Assembly: GCA_002352445.1 (NCBI GenBank)
Contig: DEIL01000319.1
Location: forward strand, 3,212 to 21,380
Source of the DNA: Desulfobulbaceae bacterium UBA2775
GTDB taxonomy: Bacteria; Desulfobacterota; Desulfobulbia; Desulfobulbales; Desulfocapsaceae
DNA: 18,169 bases
Direction: 5' to 3'
Shown here in pieces: positions 1 through 7,342 of this stretch. The notes under the pieces are model-generated. The model did no database searches and had not been told where the DNA came from. It was given only the letters and a program-made list of their open reading frames with translations. The translations under genes and the position numbers were made by a program. How positions within the stretch are numbered: the first letter of the stretch is position 1; each line of letters begins with the position of its first letter.

Positions 1-369
1 CAAACGTCCTCGCAGGCTGTGGATTGTTGTGTCGACACTCCTCCAAATCCCTCCCTGCCTGGGAGCGAACATGACGTTCATATAAAGGAGTGTATTTTGA
101 AATTATGTGGTCACATATACTTTCAAGGTACTTACACCCCTCAAGGGAGTACTGAACTGAGTCCCGTTCATCGGGGTTGGTCGTCCAAAAAATTTAGGAT
201 GCGCTTTTGTTCAGGTATATGTTATCTTCGGTCTTCTGCTTCTTTCTTATCCTTCATCGAATCGTACCTGATTTTTTCTCGCATCAGCTTAAGCCGAAAA
301 AAGTTGTGCAATATAAAAATGTGGTTGCAGCAGTTCAACAAAGAACGTTAACCAAAAAAAGGAGACAAC
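1..369. other. Upstream intergenic region, no convincing gene
   Basis: The two open frames here (19-351 and 207-458) give low-complexity Ser/Phe/Leu-rich peptides with no recognisable domain and no good start signal, so I do not call them genes. A small hairpin, CTCCC-TGCCT-GGGAG, lies at 51-65 without a T-run. A second small one, CCCG-TTCAT-CGGG, lies near 163-175. The region probably holds the promoter and 5' leader of the ABC transporter operon, but I cannot place the promoter with confidence and I recognise no riboswitch. Confidence 0.5.
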
Positions 370-1173
370 ATGAATCAAAAGAGATTAGTTCCAATTATTC
401 TGGCCTCTATACTGACATTGGCCTTAACCGGTGTCAGTTTTGCAGGGACACTGAGTGAAATTGTTAAGCGGGGGGAACTCCGCGTGGCAGTACAATCCGG
501 CGCCGCACCCTATGCCTTTTTTGACAAAAACGGAGAGCAGGCCGGCTCGATGATCGACTTCACCAAGGGAATGGCTGACGCTATGGGGGTCAAGCTTAAA
601 GTTCTCGACTTTGACTGGGATGGTCTGATCCCAGCTCTATTATCCGGGAAAGCCGATATCCTGGCCGCCGACATGACCCCGACACTGAAAAGAGCTCTGA
701 AGATTTCTTTCACTGACCCCTGGATCCATGTCCAGCCATGTATCTTCACTACAACCGGGGCCAGCTACAAGACTCTTGAAGATGTGAACAAACCCGACGT
801 AACCGTGGGAGTTCTTTTAGGGTCAACCGGTGAAACTATTGCAAAAAAATACCTGCCCAATGCCAAGATCAAATCGTATAAAGGCGGCGGCAGAATGATT
901 GTCCAGGCTCTCACTGCAGGGCATGTGGACGCAGGTGTCAATGACGATCTTGCAGTTCTCACCGTGCTTCCGGACTTTCCACCTAAATCCATTCGACTGC
1001 TGGACAAACGTCTGGGCCAGGGAAAAGACCCTCTAGCCTTTGCAGTTCGTCATGAATCTGTCAACCTCTGGCAGTGGATCAATCTTTATTTCGAAACCGT
1101 TAGATCCAACGGTGAATATGATAAAAACATTGCCTACTGGATGGAAGGCATAGAGTGGAAGAAAGACCATTAA
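370..1173 (+). CDS. Amino-acid ABC transporter substrate-binding protein (family 3)
   Basis: This is the periplasmic solute-binding protein of a polar amino-acid importer; it captures the ligand and delivers it to the permeases encoded just downstream. Residues 1-25 are a Sec signal peptide with a likely cut after SFA. The mature protein begins with the family-typical stretch on RGELRVAV, then PYAFFDKNG (48-55) and MIDF (61-64). TPTLKRA through FTDPW (103-118) is the ligand-contact segment of family 3 binding proteins. The 267-residue length is normal. The ATG follows GGAGA at 361-365 with good spacing. Ligand specificity cannot be read from sequence; the sulfur-amino-acid-type enzyme after the operon suggests cysteine, cystine or cysteate, which is inference. 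Confidence 0.93.
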   Translation: MNQKRLVPIILASILTLALTGVSFAGTLSEIVKRGELRVAVQSGAAPYAFFDKNGEQAGSMIDFTKGMADAMGVKLKVLDFDWDGLIPALLSGKADILAADMTPTLKRALKISFTDPWIHVQPCIFTTTGASYKTLEDVNKPDVTVGVLLGSTGETIAKKYLPNAKIKSYKGGGRMIVQALTAGHVDAGVNDDLAVLTVLPDFPPKSIRLLDKRLGQGKDPLAFAVRHESVNLWQWINLYFETVRSNGEYDKNIAYWMEGIEWKKDH

Positions 1174-1190
1174 TAAATCGACCACGTCAA

Positions 1191-1220
1191 GGATGATCAC
1201 CCTCCTGCGGGTGCTCATCC
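1191..1220 (+). promoter_or_regulatory. Intergenic stem-loop after the binding-protein gene
   Basis: GGATGA, t, CACCC, a six-base loop, GGGTG, c, TCATCC: eleven base pairs broken by a single t/c mismatch. It lies in the 77-nt gap between the binding protein and the first permease, and no T-run follows it. Such hairpins between a binding-protein gene and its permease genes commonly protect the upstream mRNA from 3' decay, so more binding protein is made than permease. That role is inferred here from position and structure. Confidence 0.6.
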
Positions 1221-1250
1221 ATAAAACCAACCCCGACAAACGGACCACCC

Positions 1251-1919
1251 ATGCTGGTAGATTTTAATTTCAGAGTCATACTGGAGTATCTGCCCCTGTT
1301 TTTGACCGGGTTGAGATCCACATTTTTTATCGCCATTGTATCCATTGCACTAGCCCTTATTACCGGAATCATTGCCTGCAGCTGCAGGATCTCAGGTATT
1401 AAATTCATTAAATATCCTGCTATAGCCTATATTGAAATTGTCCGATCCACCCCTCTTCTGGTCCAGATCTATTTTCTCTATTTCGGCCTTCCCACCCTGG
1501 GGTTGAAAATACCTGAAATCCAGACCGGGATCCTGGCATTAATGCTCAATTCAGGCGCTTATATGGCAGAAATCATCCGGGCGGGAATCAACTCCGTTGA
1601 CGAGGGGCAGATCGAGGCAGGAATCTCCTCAGGGTTAAACTATGTCCAGAGAATGCGGCTGATTATTCTTCCCCAGGCACTTGGGGTTACAATTCCTCCG
1701 CTGCTTGGTCAGAACATTGTTCTGGTCAAGGATTCTGCTCTGCTCTCCCTCATATCAGTCATGGAATTGACCAGGTGCGGTCAGACCATGACCTCTGAAC
1801 GTTTCATGCCCACAGAAGCCTTTTTAACTGTGGCGTTTTTTTATATGTGCATTTATTTCTGCCTCAAAGCTCTGGCAGACTGGTCCCAGCGAAAACTGAT
1901 CTTCAGGGAGGCTTATTAA
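1251..1919 (+). CDS. Amino-acid ABC transporter permease (HisM/GlnP type)
   Basis: Inner-membrane permease subunit of the polar amino-acid importer. It is 222 residues long with about five hydrophobic segments. The EAA loop that docks on the ATPase is clear at residues 122-142 (EAG...G... then ILPQA). The conserved RSTPLLVQ segment at 65-72 is typical of the HisM/GlnP family. It pairs with the next gene, a second permease of the same type, and the two probably form a heterodimer. The start has only a weak Shine-Dalgarno sequence, suggesting translation lower than that of the binding protein upstream. Confidence 0.93.
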   Translation: MLVDFNFRVILEYLPLFLTGLRSTFFIAIVSIALALITGIIACSCRISGIKFIKYPAIAYIEIVRSTPLLVQIYFLYFGLPTLGLKIPEIQTGILALMLNSGAYMAEIIRAGINSVDEGQIEAGISSGLNYVQRMRLIILPQALGVTIPPLLGQNIVLVKDSALLSLISVMELTRCGQTMTSERFMPTEAFLTVAFFYMCIYFCLKALADWSQRKLIFREAY

Positions 1920-1920
1920 A

Positions 1921-2574
1921 ATGATATCATTTTATTTCGGCCGACTTATGGAGATTTTCCCTTTTTTCCTTAAAGGGCTGTGGATGACCAGCAAAATCGG
2001 CTTTATCAGCCTTGTGACCTGTACCCTGATAGGATTTATCCTGGGTATTTTCAGGTCCAGTGACAGTACTATTCTAAAGCGGATGGTTGGCGTATATGTT
2101 GCCTTTGTCAGGGGCACTCCTTTTGTAGTTCAGATTTTTATCGTCTTTTTTATCCTGCCGGAATGGGGAGTTCAGCTGGAGGCTTTTTCCGCTGCCCTTT
2201 TGGCCATGGCCATCATGGGCTCGGCCTTTATCTGCGAAATTGTTGCCGGCGGTATTAACTCCATCCCCAAAGGTCAATGGGAGGCGGCTACCTCAGCCGG
2301 CCTCAACCGGATCCAGCAGCTGCGCCTGGTCATTATTCCCCAGGCCATGAAAGTAATTTTACCGCCACTTGTGGGTCAATATGTTCTTTTGATCAAGGAC
2401 ACGTCCGTTGTATCGGTGATCGGGATCATGGAACTGACCCGGGTAGGATGGGTGACCGTGGTACGAATTCCGGAAGGACTTATGGTCTTTACCCTGGTCG
2501 GATTCCTCTATTTTATAATCTCATACCCCCTGATTCTGCTTTCCAATTACCTGGAAAAGAAAATGGCAGTCTAA
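1921..2574 (+). CDS. Amino-acid ABC transporter permease, second subunit
   Basis: Second inner-membrane permease of the importer, 217 residues. The EAA loop is at residues 121-141 (EAATSAGLN ... IIPQA) and the VRGTPFVVQ segment at 63-71 matches the family. Its ATG comes one base after the TAA of the preceding permease, and its Shine-Dalgarno GGGAGG (1906-1911) lies inside the end of that gene, so the two are translationally coupled. The two permeases are clearly paralogous but well diverged, as expected for a heterodimeric translocation pore. Confidence 0.93.
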   Translation: MISFYFGRLMEIFPFFLKGLWMTSKIGFISLVTCTLIGFILGIFRSSDSTILKRMVGVYVAFVRGTPFVVQIFIVFFILPEWGVQLEAFSAALLAMAIMGSAFICEIVAGGINSIPKGQWEAATSAGLNRIQQLRLVIIPQAMKVILPPLVGQYVLLIKDTSVVSVIGIMELTRVGWVTVVRIPEGLMVFTLVGFLYFIISYPLILLSNYLEKKMAV

Positions 2575-2598
2575 TAAAAGGAACGTACAAAGATAAAC

Positions 2599-3327
2599 AT
2601 GATCGAATTTAAAAATGTCAATAAATGGTTTGACAAGCTCCATGTGTTAAACGATATCAACCTGAAAATACCAAAGGGTGAGGTGCTGGTAATCTGCGGC
2701 CCAAGCGGTTCCGGCAAATCAACCCTGATCAGATGTATCAACAGGCTTGAAAAAATCCAGCAGGGCCAGATCATTGTTAACGACACCCCTGTACATGATA
2801 AATCGACCAACCTCACCAAACTGAGGGCCGAGATAGGGTTTGTGTTCCAGCAATTCCATCTCTACCCCCATATGACCGTATTGCAGAACGTCATGCTGGC
2901 GCCGGTGAACGTGAAAAAAATTGCCAAAACCAAGGCTGAAAAAATTGCCCTGGAAAAACTTGAACAGGTTGGACTCACTGAGAAATCCGGTGCCTATCCT
3001 GCACAGCTGTCCGGCGGCCAGCAACAGCGGGTGGCCATCGCCAGGGGACTTGTCATGTCTCCTGAAATCATGCTCTTTGACGAACCTACCTCTGCCCTTG
3101 ATCCTGAAATGATAGGAGAAGTCCTGGATGTTATGGTCAACCTGGTCTCCGAAGGTATGACCATGTGTGTAGTAACCCATGAAATGGGATTTGCCAAAAA
3201 AGTTGCCGACCGGGTACTGTTCATGGATGAAGGAAAGATTGTTGAAACCGGCACACCCGGTGAATTTTTTGATAATCCTCAAACCGACCGGGCTTCGGAA
3301 TTTATAAGTAAAATTTTAACCCATTAA
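2599..3327 (+). CDS. Amino-acid ABC transporter ATP-binding protein (GlnQ/HisP type)
   Basis: Cytoplasmic ATPase that drives the importer. All nucleotide-binding motifs are present: Walker A GPSGSGKST at residues 34-42, Q-loop glutamine at Q84, signature LSGGQQQR at 137-144, Walker B IMLFDEP at 157-163, D-loop SALDPE at 165-170 and H-loop H194 in VVTHEMGFA. The 242-residue length is standard for the family. The gene is last in the four-gene operon, 24 nt after the second permease. The Shine-Dalgarno sequence is weak. Confidence 0.96.
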   Translation: MIEFKNVNKWFDKLHVLNDINLKIPKGEVLVICGPSGSGKSTLIRCINRLEKIQQGQIIVNDTPVHDKSTNLTKLRAEIGFVFQQFHLYPHMTVLQNVMLAPVNVKKIAKTKAEKIALEKLEQVGLTEKSGAYPAQLSGGQQQRVAIARGLVMSPEIMLFDEPTSALDPEMIGEVLDVMVNLVSEGMTMCVVTHEMGFAKKVADRVLFMDEGKIVETGTPGEFFDNPQTDRASEFISKILTH

Positions 3328-3336
3328 AATATAAGT

Positions 3337-3449
3337 GATTACGTATGAAACTCAGCCATAAACACAACAGACAAGATAAATAACTCACTTAAACTACAAC
3401 ACTTTGTAGCAGCCCAGTCTTTTGATGCAGCTGAGTTTCGTACGTAATC
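3337..3449. repeat. Inverted-repeat element: 20-bp arms, 73-nt spacer
   Basis: The left arm 3337-3356 begins GATTACGTATG and the right arm 3430-3449 ends GTACGTAATC. They are complementary over 20 positions with one mismatch. The element fills most of the gap between the ATPase gene and the lyase gene. It could be a transcript hairpin (attenuator or processing site) or a miniature mobile element with terminal inverted repeats. ATAAGT occurs just left of the left arm and again eight bases right of the right arm, which is too far off to be a clean target duplication. No poly-T follows closely enough for a standard terminator. Confidence 0.7.
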
Positions 3450-3473
3450 AAAAAATCATAAGTGGGGATTTAT

Positions 3474-4466
3474 ATGAAACTAGACAAGCTGCCCAGATTC
3501 CATCTGGCTGAGTTCCCGACGCCAATCCACTATCTTGAATCCTTAACGAAAGAGTATAAAGGCCCTGCTATTTTTATGAAAAGAGATGATCTTACGTCTC
3601 TTGGCATGGGGGGAAATAAAACACGGAAACTGGAGTTTCTTATTGGCGAAGCCCGGGAACAAAAAAAGGACACTCTGGTCACAGCCGGCGGGATACAGTC
3701 CAACCATTGCCGCCTGACTGCTGCCGCCGCAAGAAAGGCTGGTCTTGACTGTCACCTGGTGTTAAACGGCACTCCACCGGTAATCCCCAATGGTAATCTT
3801 TTACTGGATACTCTATTCGGGGCAAAGATTCATTTCTGCGACAGAGAAGAGAGGGATGAACGACTGTTCCTGGTCGCAGATGAACTTGAGGAAAGAGGAA
3901 AGAAGCCCTACGTTATCCCGGTAGGCGGTTCAAACTCTGTTGGGTCTGTGGGTTATGTTGATGCTATGCTGGAACTTGTCAACCAGGTGGATGATCTGTC
4001 CATTACTCCCGATTCCATCGTATTTGCAACCAGCTCGGGGGGCACCCAGGCAGGCTTGGCCCTGGGGGCAAAAATTGCCGGCTTTAATGATGAAGTCCTT
4101 GGGATAAGCATTGATCAGGTCCAGGCCGGGCCAGGCCCATTCCGCCCAGTCCTGACCCACATTGCCAACGGAGCTGCGGCAAGGATCGGGTCCGACATCA
4201 GGCTTACGGAACCGGACTTCTCTCTTAATTATGATTACCTGGGGGCGGGATATGCCATGCCCGGTGAGCTGGAATTCAATGCTATTCGAGATCTCGCACA
4301 CCATGAAGGGATTCTTCTGGGACCGGTATACACAGCCCGGGCCATGGGTGGTATGCTGGATCTGATTAAAAAGGGCCATTTCACTAAAGATCAGACCGTA
4401 CTGTTCTGGCATACCGGCGGTACGCCGGAGCTGTTTGCCTGGGCCGACAAGTTAGGGAAGGGTTAA
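3474..4466 (+). CDS. PLP-dependent D-cysteine desulfhydrase / L-cysteate sulfo-lyase family protein
   Basis: Cytosolic fold-type II PLP enzyme of the ACC-deaminase/DcyD/CuyA group. Such enzymes eliminate the beta substituent of an amino acid to give pyruvate and ammonia plus sulfide (D-cysteine) or sulfite (L-cysteate). Numbered from ATG 3474: PLP lysine K49 in GGNKTRKLEF, QSNH at 75-78 with the family's catalytic serine S76, the phosphate-binding TSSGGTQAG at 186-194, and the active-site GPVYT at 283-287. The 330-residue length is normal. A GTG at 3462 is also in frame, but GGGG at 3464-3467 sits well for the ATG. Its place after an amino-acid ABC importer resembles the E. coli cystine transporter-dcyD cluster. 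In a sulfidogen a CuyA role, freeing sulfite from cysteate, is equally plausible. The family is firm; the substrate is not. Confidence 0.9.
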   Translation: MKLDKLPRFHLAEFPTPIHYLESLTKEYKGPAIFMKRDDLTSLGMGGNKTRKLEFLIGEAREQKKDTLVTAGGIQSNHCRLTAAAARKAGLDCHLVLNGTPPVIPNGNLLLDTLFGAKIHFCDREERDERLFLVADELEERGKKPYVIPVGGSNSVGSVGYVDAMLELVNQVDDLSITPDSIVFATSSGGTQAGLALGAKIAGFNDEVLGISIDQVQAGPGPFRPVLTHIANGAAARIGSDIRLTEPDFSLNYDYLGAGYAMPGELEFNAIRDLAHHEGILLGPVYTARAMGGMLDLIKKGHFTKDQTVLFWHTGGTPELFAWADKLGKG

Positions 4467-4472
4467 TAACGT

Positions 4473-5081
4473 TCAACCATCAAAACAGTCCCTGCAAAAC
4501 TGTTTATCTCCAGCTGCATGGAGTTTAGTCTGCATAACCGGTTCTCCGCATTTATCACAGAGTTTTGATGGTGCCATTCGTGCTTTCTGCGGTAGCCTGA
4601 TCGTCACCTCTTCAACACTGAAAAAGGCATCCGGAGCACCGGCAAACAGAGCCTGACTGCGTGTCTCATGCAAGGCCTCGTACTTTTGTATATCCTCTTT
4701 TGATGCATCCCCGGAGCGTATTTTCTCCATCAGCTCCTGTTCTTCCGTCGGTAGTGTCATCACATTCGGCTTCATGGCAAGCCGGACCCCTTCACCTGTA
4801 GTTCTGCTGGCGAAAGTAAAGGCCATTTTACCTATATCATGGTAGATAAAGTTTCCTTTGCCAAAGGTACAACCTGTCAGGACCTGGATCGCATCACAGC
4901 CACAGGCATCGGTTTCTGCGATACATATCAACTCCTCATCGACAGCCCGCTTTTCTGCAAGATGTCGAAGACCGAGTTTTGCTGCCATATATCCGAGAGT
5001 CAATCCCATACATATATGGCCGTGAAAATCGGCGCAGGCTTTATAATCTTCCCTGTCCAGTATATTTTGTGGAATAATCAT
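4473..5081 (-). CDS. FmdE family protein with C-terminal zinc ribbon
   Basis: This protein belongs to the FmdE family, named after subunit E of formylmethanofuran dehydrogenase but common as an orphan in anaerobes, where its function is not settled. The core motif is HGHICMG at residues 20-26, in place of the usual HGHxCPG. It is followed by a cysteine cluster DACGCDAIQVLTGCT at 58-72 that fits a metal site. The C-terminal 30 residues hold CDKC (175-178) and CRDC (196-199), a four-cysteine zinc ribbon. AAGGA at 5088-5092 precedes the start. The gene converges on the lyase gene with six bases between the stops and no terminator, and it is divergent from the ferredoxin. No other formylmethanofuran dehydrogenase subunit is in the window. 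Confidence 0.88.
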   Translation of the reverse strand: MIIPQNILDREDYKACADFHGHICMGLTLGYMAAKLGLRHLAEKRAVDEELICIAETDACGCDAIQVLTGCTFGKGNFIYHDIGKMAFTFASRTTGEGVRLAMKPNVMTLPTEEQELMEKIRSGDASKEDIQKYEALHETRSQALFAGAPDAFFSVEEVTIRLPQKARMAPSKLCDKCGEPVMQTKLHAAGDKQFCRDCFDG

Positions 5082-5204
5082 GTTTGTTCCTTTTTAAGTT
5101 TCTTCCTTTTTAAAAATGTATTATGCATAAATTCTGCTATTCAGCAAGCAGCAGAGACAGAAGAACTATACACTACTCTGCACAAGCCAGGAATAGCTGA
5201 AAGC

Positions 5205-5243
5205 TTGACAAGGTGTTTACAACTGTTTATATGTGGACATATA
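5205..5243 (+). promoter_or_regulatory. Predicted promoter with overlapping palindromic operator upstream of ferredoxin
   Basis: TTGACA at 5205-5210 is a perfect -35 box, and 17 bases later TATATG (5228-5233) is a fair -10. A near-perfect palindrome, TATATGT-GG-ACATATA (5228-5243), covers the -10, which is where a repressor dimer would block RNA polymerase. It lies about 70-105 bases upstream of the ferredoxin start, in the region shared with the divergent FmdE gene. The cognate regulator is unknown. Confidence 0.5.
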
Positions 5244-5311
5244 CACAATTTATACATAGGAAGTTGGATCAACAAAGGGCTAATAACGGTCTAAGACACA
5301 AGGAGAATAAC

Positions 5312-5497
5312 ATGTTTCAGGTAGAAGTAGATAAAGAAAAATGTACTGGCTGTGAAGAGTGTATCGATAGCTGTCCCACCTCGGTGTTTGAGTTGGAGGA
5401 CGGAAAATCCGAACCGGTTGAGATGGATGAATGTATAGGCTGTGAAACCTGTGTAGAAGTCTGCCCGGAGGATGCTATAACCGTTACTGAAACTTAA
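5312..5497 (+). CDS. 2[4Fe-4S] ferredoxin
   Basis: A 61-residue clostridial-type ferredoxin, a soluble low-potential electron carrier. There are two classical cluster motifs: C11, C14, C17 and C21 (CTGCEECIDSCP), and C41, C44, C47 and C51 (CIGCETCVEVCP). The fourth cysteine of each motif ligates the other cluster. The charge is strongly acidic, as usual. The open frame continues upstream to 5213, but AAGGAG directly before the ATG at 5312, plus the onset of ferredoxin homology (MFQVEVDKEKC), fixes the start. It is 42 nt upstream of the stress-protein gene and probably cotranscribed with it. Confidence 0.95.
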   Translation: MFQVEVDKEKCTGCEECIDSCPTSVFELEDGKSEPVEMDECIGCETCVEVCPEDAITVTET

Positions 5498-5539
5498 ACC
5501 AATGATAGATGGTTGCACCCCCTCACCGATGGAGTGACT

Positions 5540-6043
5540 ATGTTACCTGAAATAAAAAAAATACTCTATGCGACTGATCTGTCTAAAACTGCAGAGGTTG
5601 CAATGTCCTGGGCCATGAGCCTTGCTGAACAGTGTGATGCTGCTATCACAATTATTCATGTCATGCCCGACCTGGTTGAAGAGATGTCCGGTTCCATGGG
5701 GTATGACCTGGGCTCTCATTTTGGTGCTGATCAGCTCGCCCTTTTCAATAAGGAAGGGCGAAGCAAGGCCATGGATTCAGTGAGAGAACGGATAAAAAGT
5801 GTAAGTGCCAAAATGAAGGATGAGCTGCCCAGCTGCCGGGTAGATCTCAACCATATCATCATCAAGGCGGGTCATCCGGTGCGGGAGATCGTTGCTGCAA
5901 CGAGTGGTGGTGAATATGATCTGATCGTCATGGGGAAACATGGTCATGGCTTAATTGATGGTATTTTACTTGGCTCCGTTGCCCGTGGTGTGGTGCAGAA
6001 AAGTACAATACCGGTACTTACTATCAAGCTCCCCGCTGAATAG
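5540..6043 (+). CDS. Universal stress protein, UspA family
   Basis: A 167-residue single-domain cytosolic Usp protein with the Rossmann-like start KKILYATDLSKTAEVA (6-21). The nucleotide-binding signature G-x2-G-x9-G-S is present as GKHG at 132-135 followed by GS at 145-146, so this is the ATP-binding subtype rather than the non-binding UspA subtype. The frame opens at 5513, but GGAG at 5531-5534 is placed for the ATG at 5540, where family homology begins. Cotranscription with the ferredoxin suggests a role in redox or energy stress, which is inference. A REP-like hairpin follows the gene. Confidence 0.93.
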   Translation: MLPEIKKILYATDLSKTAEVAMSWAMSLAEQCDAAITIIHVMPDLVEEMSGSMGYDLGSHFGADQLALFNKEGRSKAMDSVRERIKSVSAKMKDELPSCRVDLNHIIIKAGHPVREIVAATSGGEYDLIVMGKHGHGLIDGILLGSVARGVVQKSTIPVLTIKLPAE

Positions 6044-6064
6044 ACGCTCTAGTTCTTCGCTATT

Positions 6065-6094
6065 CCGTCATTCCCGCGCAAGCGGGAATGACGG
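6065..6094. repeat. REP-like palindromic repeat (CCGTCATTCCCGC...)
   Basis: A perfect 13-bp inverted repeat, CCGTCATTCCCGC and GCGGGAATGACGG, around a GCAA loop. The same palindrome class is scattered through intergenic DNA of many proteobacteria as REP-type elements. It sits between the convergent stress-protein and LCIB-like genes. TCCGTC at 6064-6069 could also pair with GACGGA at 6095-6100, and a T7 run lies at 6104-6110, so the hairpin may also act as an imperfect terminator for the plus strand. Confidence 0.75.
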
Positions 6095-6160
6095 GACGGA
6101 GGATTTTTTTCAAGGTTATCTACTTTTGCTTTAGCTTTGCTATATCAACACAACAACAGC

Positions 6161-7342
6161 TTATTTCGATGACCTGATATCCAGCCGTGGTGTTTTTAAG
6201 ATACGACGGATATTTTCCTTCAAGTCTGTCTGATCAAGGTTTTCGGGGCTCTGCGCCATCAGTTTTGCAAAAAGCTCTTCCTGTTCTATGGGATGCGTAT
6301 ATTCTGCCGGTGTTCCATCTTTCAACTGGACGTGGGCAGCCCATGGCACAAAGTAGTTCATCAGTGGTAAATCCTCATCTCCGGGAATATCGATATTCAA
6401 ACCGGCTATGTAGAGCAGACTCCTCCCCTTATAAGCATTGCTTCTCCTGATTGACTCAACAACTCTGGCAAATTCCAGCTGAATCGTTGTCTTTGCTGCA
6501 CGCAGAGGCGGAAATGCGGCACTGACGATATCAGGCATAAATTCTATGAGGTTTCTCTCCAGTAAAAGAGCATCATCAGTTTCATGAAAATCCTCCCTGA
6601 AAAAGAAAAAATCCGCCGTTAACAGGTCACCGATGCTCTGCCCCTCGCCCGACACCCATTTATATTTCTCATCCTCAAGACGCCGCTTGAAAGCCTCAGA
6701 GACTATATAAGTCTGGGTCGTACAAGCTGAGGTAAAGGGACGAATCGTCCCTGTACTGTCCTCTTCAACAATATTGTTAAGCCGAATGACAAGCCCCTGC
6801 TCCACAGGATGGGATACAAAATCAATGAATGAATTTTTCACCGTGATCAGGCAGTGACCATCGTCATCTTTATGGAGAAAAATCCGATCCCGGGCAAAAA
6901 GATATTGTTCAAGGTACGGTGTTATGACATGAATCAGTTTGCCGCAGGAGTCGGACAGGCAGTGGTCCTCCATCTGGGGACGGTTATATATCCCATATAC
7001 CCCTGAACCCGGATCATACCCGACATGGGTAGCCTGCAGAATCATAAGATCTTCACCATGGTGGGAATGAGGTCCATGCCGGTCAACGGCAACAATGCCT
7101 CCCACCCTTCCATGATTAAAAGGAAAAGTACCAAAATGCTTGGTCAGCAAAATAATGGGCAAACCCTGATTCTCATCTGAACAGAATGCCCTGGAGGGCA
7201 TGATAAGCCCTTTACGAAAACCAAGCTCCATACATAAATTATAAAGCCTGGCGACAAATTCAGGGTATGGGATAGCCAGACCATCAATCTTGAATGGCGC
7301 AACTTCCCTGACAACATGTACATCTCGATATCGATTCAACAT
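6161..7342 (-). CDS. Conserved hypothetical protein, possibly LCIB/C-type beta-carbonic-anhydrase-like
   Basis: A 393-residue soluble protein with no signal peptide or membrane segment. I cannot name it with certainty. The most conserved-looking part is residues 82-136: IVAVDRHG, HSHHGEDLM, ATHVGYDPGSG, then a C128/C133 pair in CLSDSCGKL. From memory this resembles bacterial members of the LCIB/C group of beta-carbonic-anhydrase-like proteins, whose zinc is held by Cys, His and Cys with a CxD motif. Here C54-S-D56, H106 and C133 could supply these; the arginine that follows CxD in active members is not at the expected place. Its divergence from a Na+/H+ antiporter fits a bicarbonate or pH role. 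GGGAG (7352-7356 on the complement) precedes the ATG. The gene is certain, the function is a guess. Confidence 0.8.
   Translation of the reverse strand: MLNRYRDVHVVREVAPFKIDGLAIPYPEFVARLYNLCMELGFRKGLIMPSRAFCSDENQGLPIILLTKHFGTFPFNHGRVGGIVAVDRHGPHSHHGEDLMILQATHVGYDPGSGVYGIYNRPQMEDHCLSDSCGKLIHVITPYLEQYLFARDRIFLHKDDDGHCLITVKNSFIDFVSHPVEQGLVIRLNNIVEEDSTGTIRPFTSACTTQTYIVSEAFKRRLEDEKYKWVSGEGQSIGDLLTADFFFFREDFHETDDALLLERNLIEFMPDIVSAAFPPLRAAKTTIQLEFARVVESIRRSNAYKGRSLLYIAGLNIDIPGDEDLPLMNYFVPWAAHVQLKDGTPAEYTHPIEQEELFAKLMAQSPENLDQTDLKENIRRILKTPRLDIRSSK

Noticed and set aside
19..458. Two overlapping open frames before the binding-protein gene
   Set aside because: Low-complexity products without a domain, signal peptide or supported start; the second overlaps the true binding-protein gene out of frame.
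2719..3282. A 187-residue open frame antisense to the transporter ATPase
   Set aside because: The plus strand carries every ABC ATPase motif; the antisense product is His/Phe-rich with no domain.
5213..5311. A 33-residue N-terminal extension of the ferredoxin
   Set aside because: It overlaps the predicted promoter and palindrome, has no Shine-Dalgarno, and AAGGAG directly precedes the internal ATG where homology begins.
6065..6094. The palindrome as a CRISPR repeat
   Set aside because: Only one copy, with no spacers or cas genes in the window.
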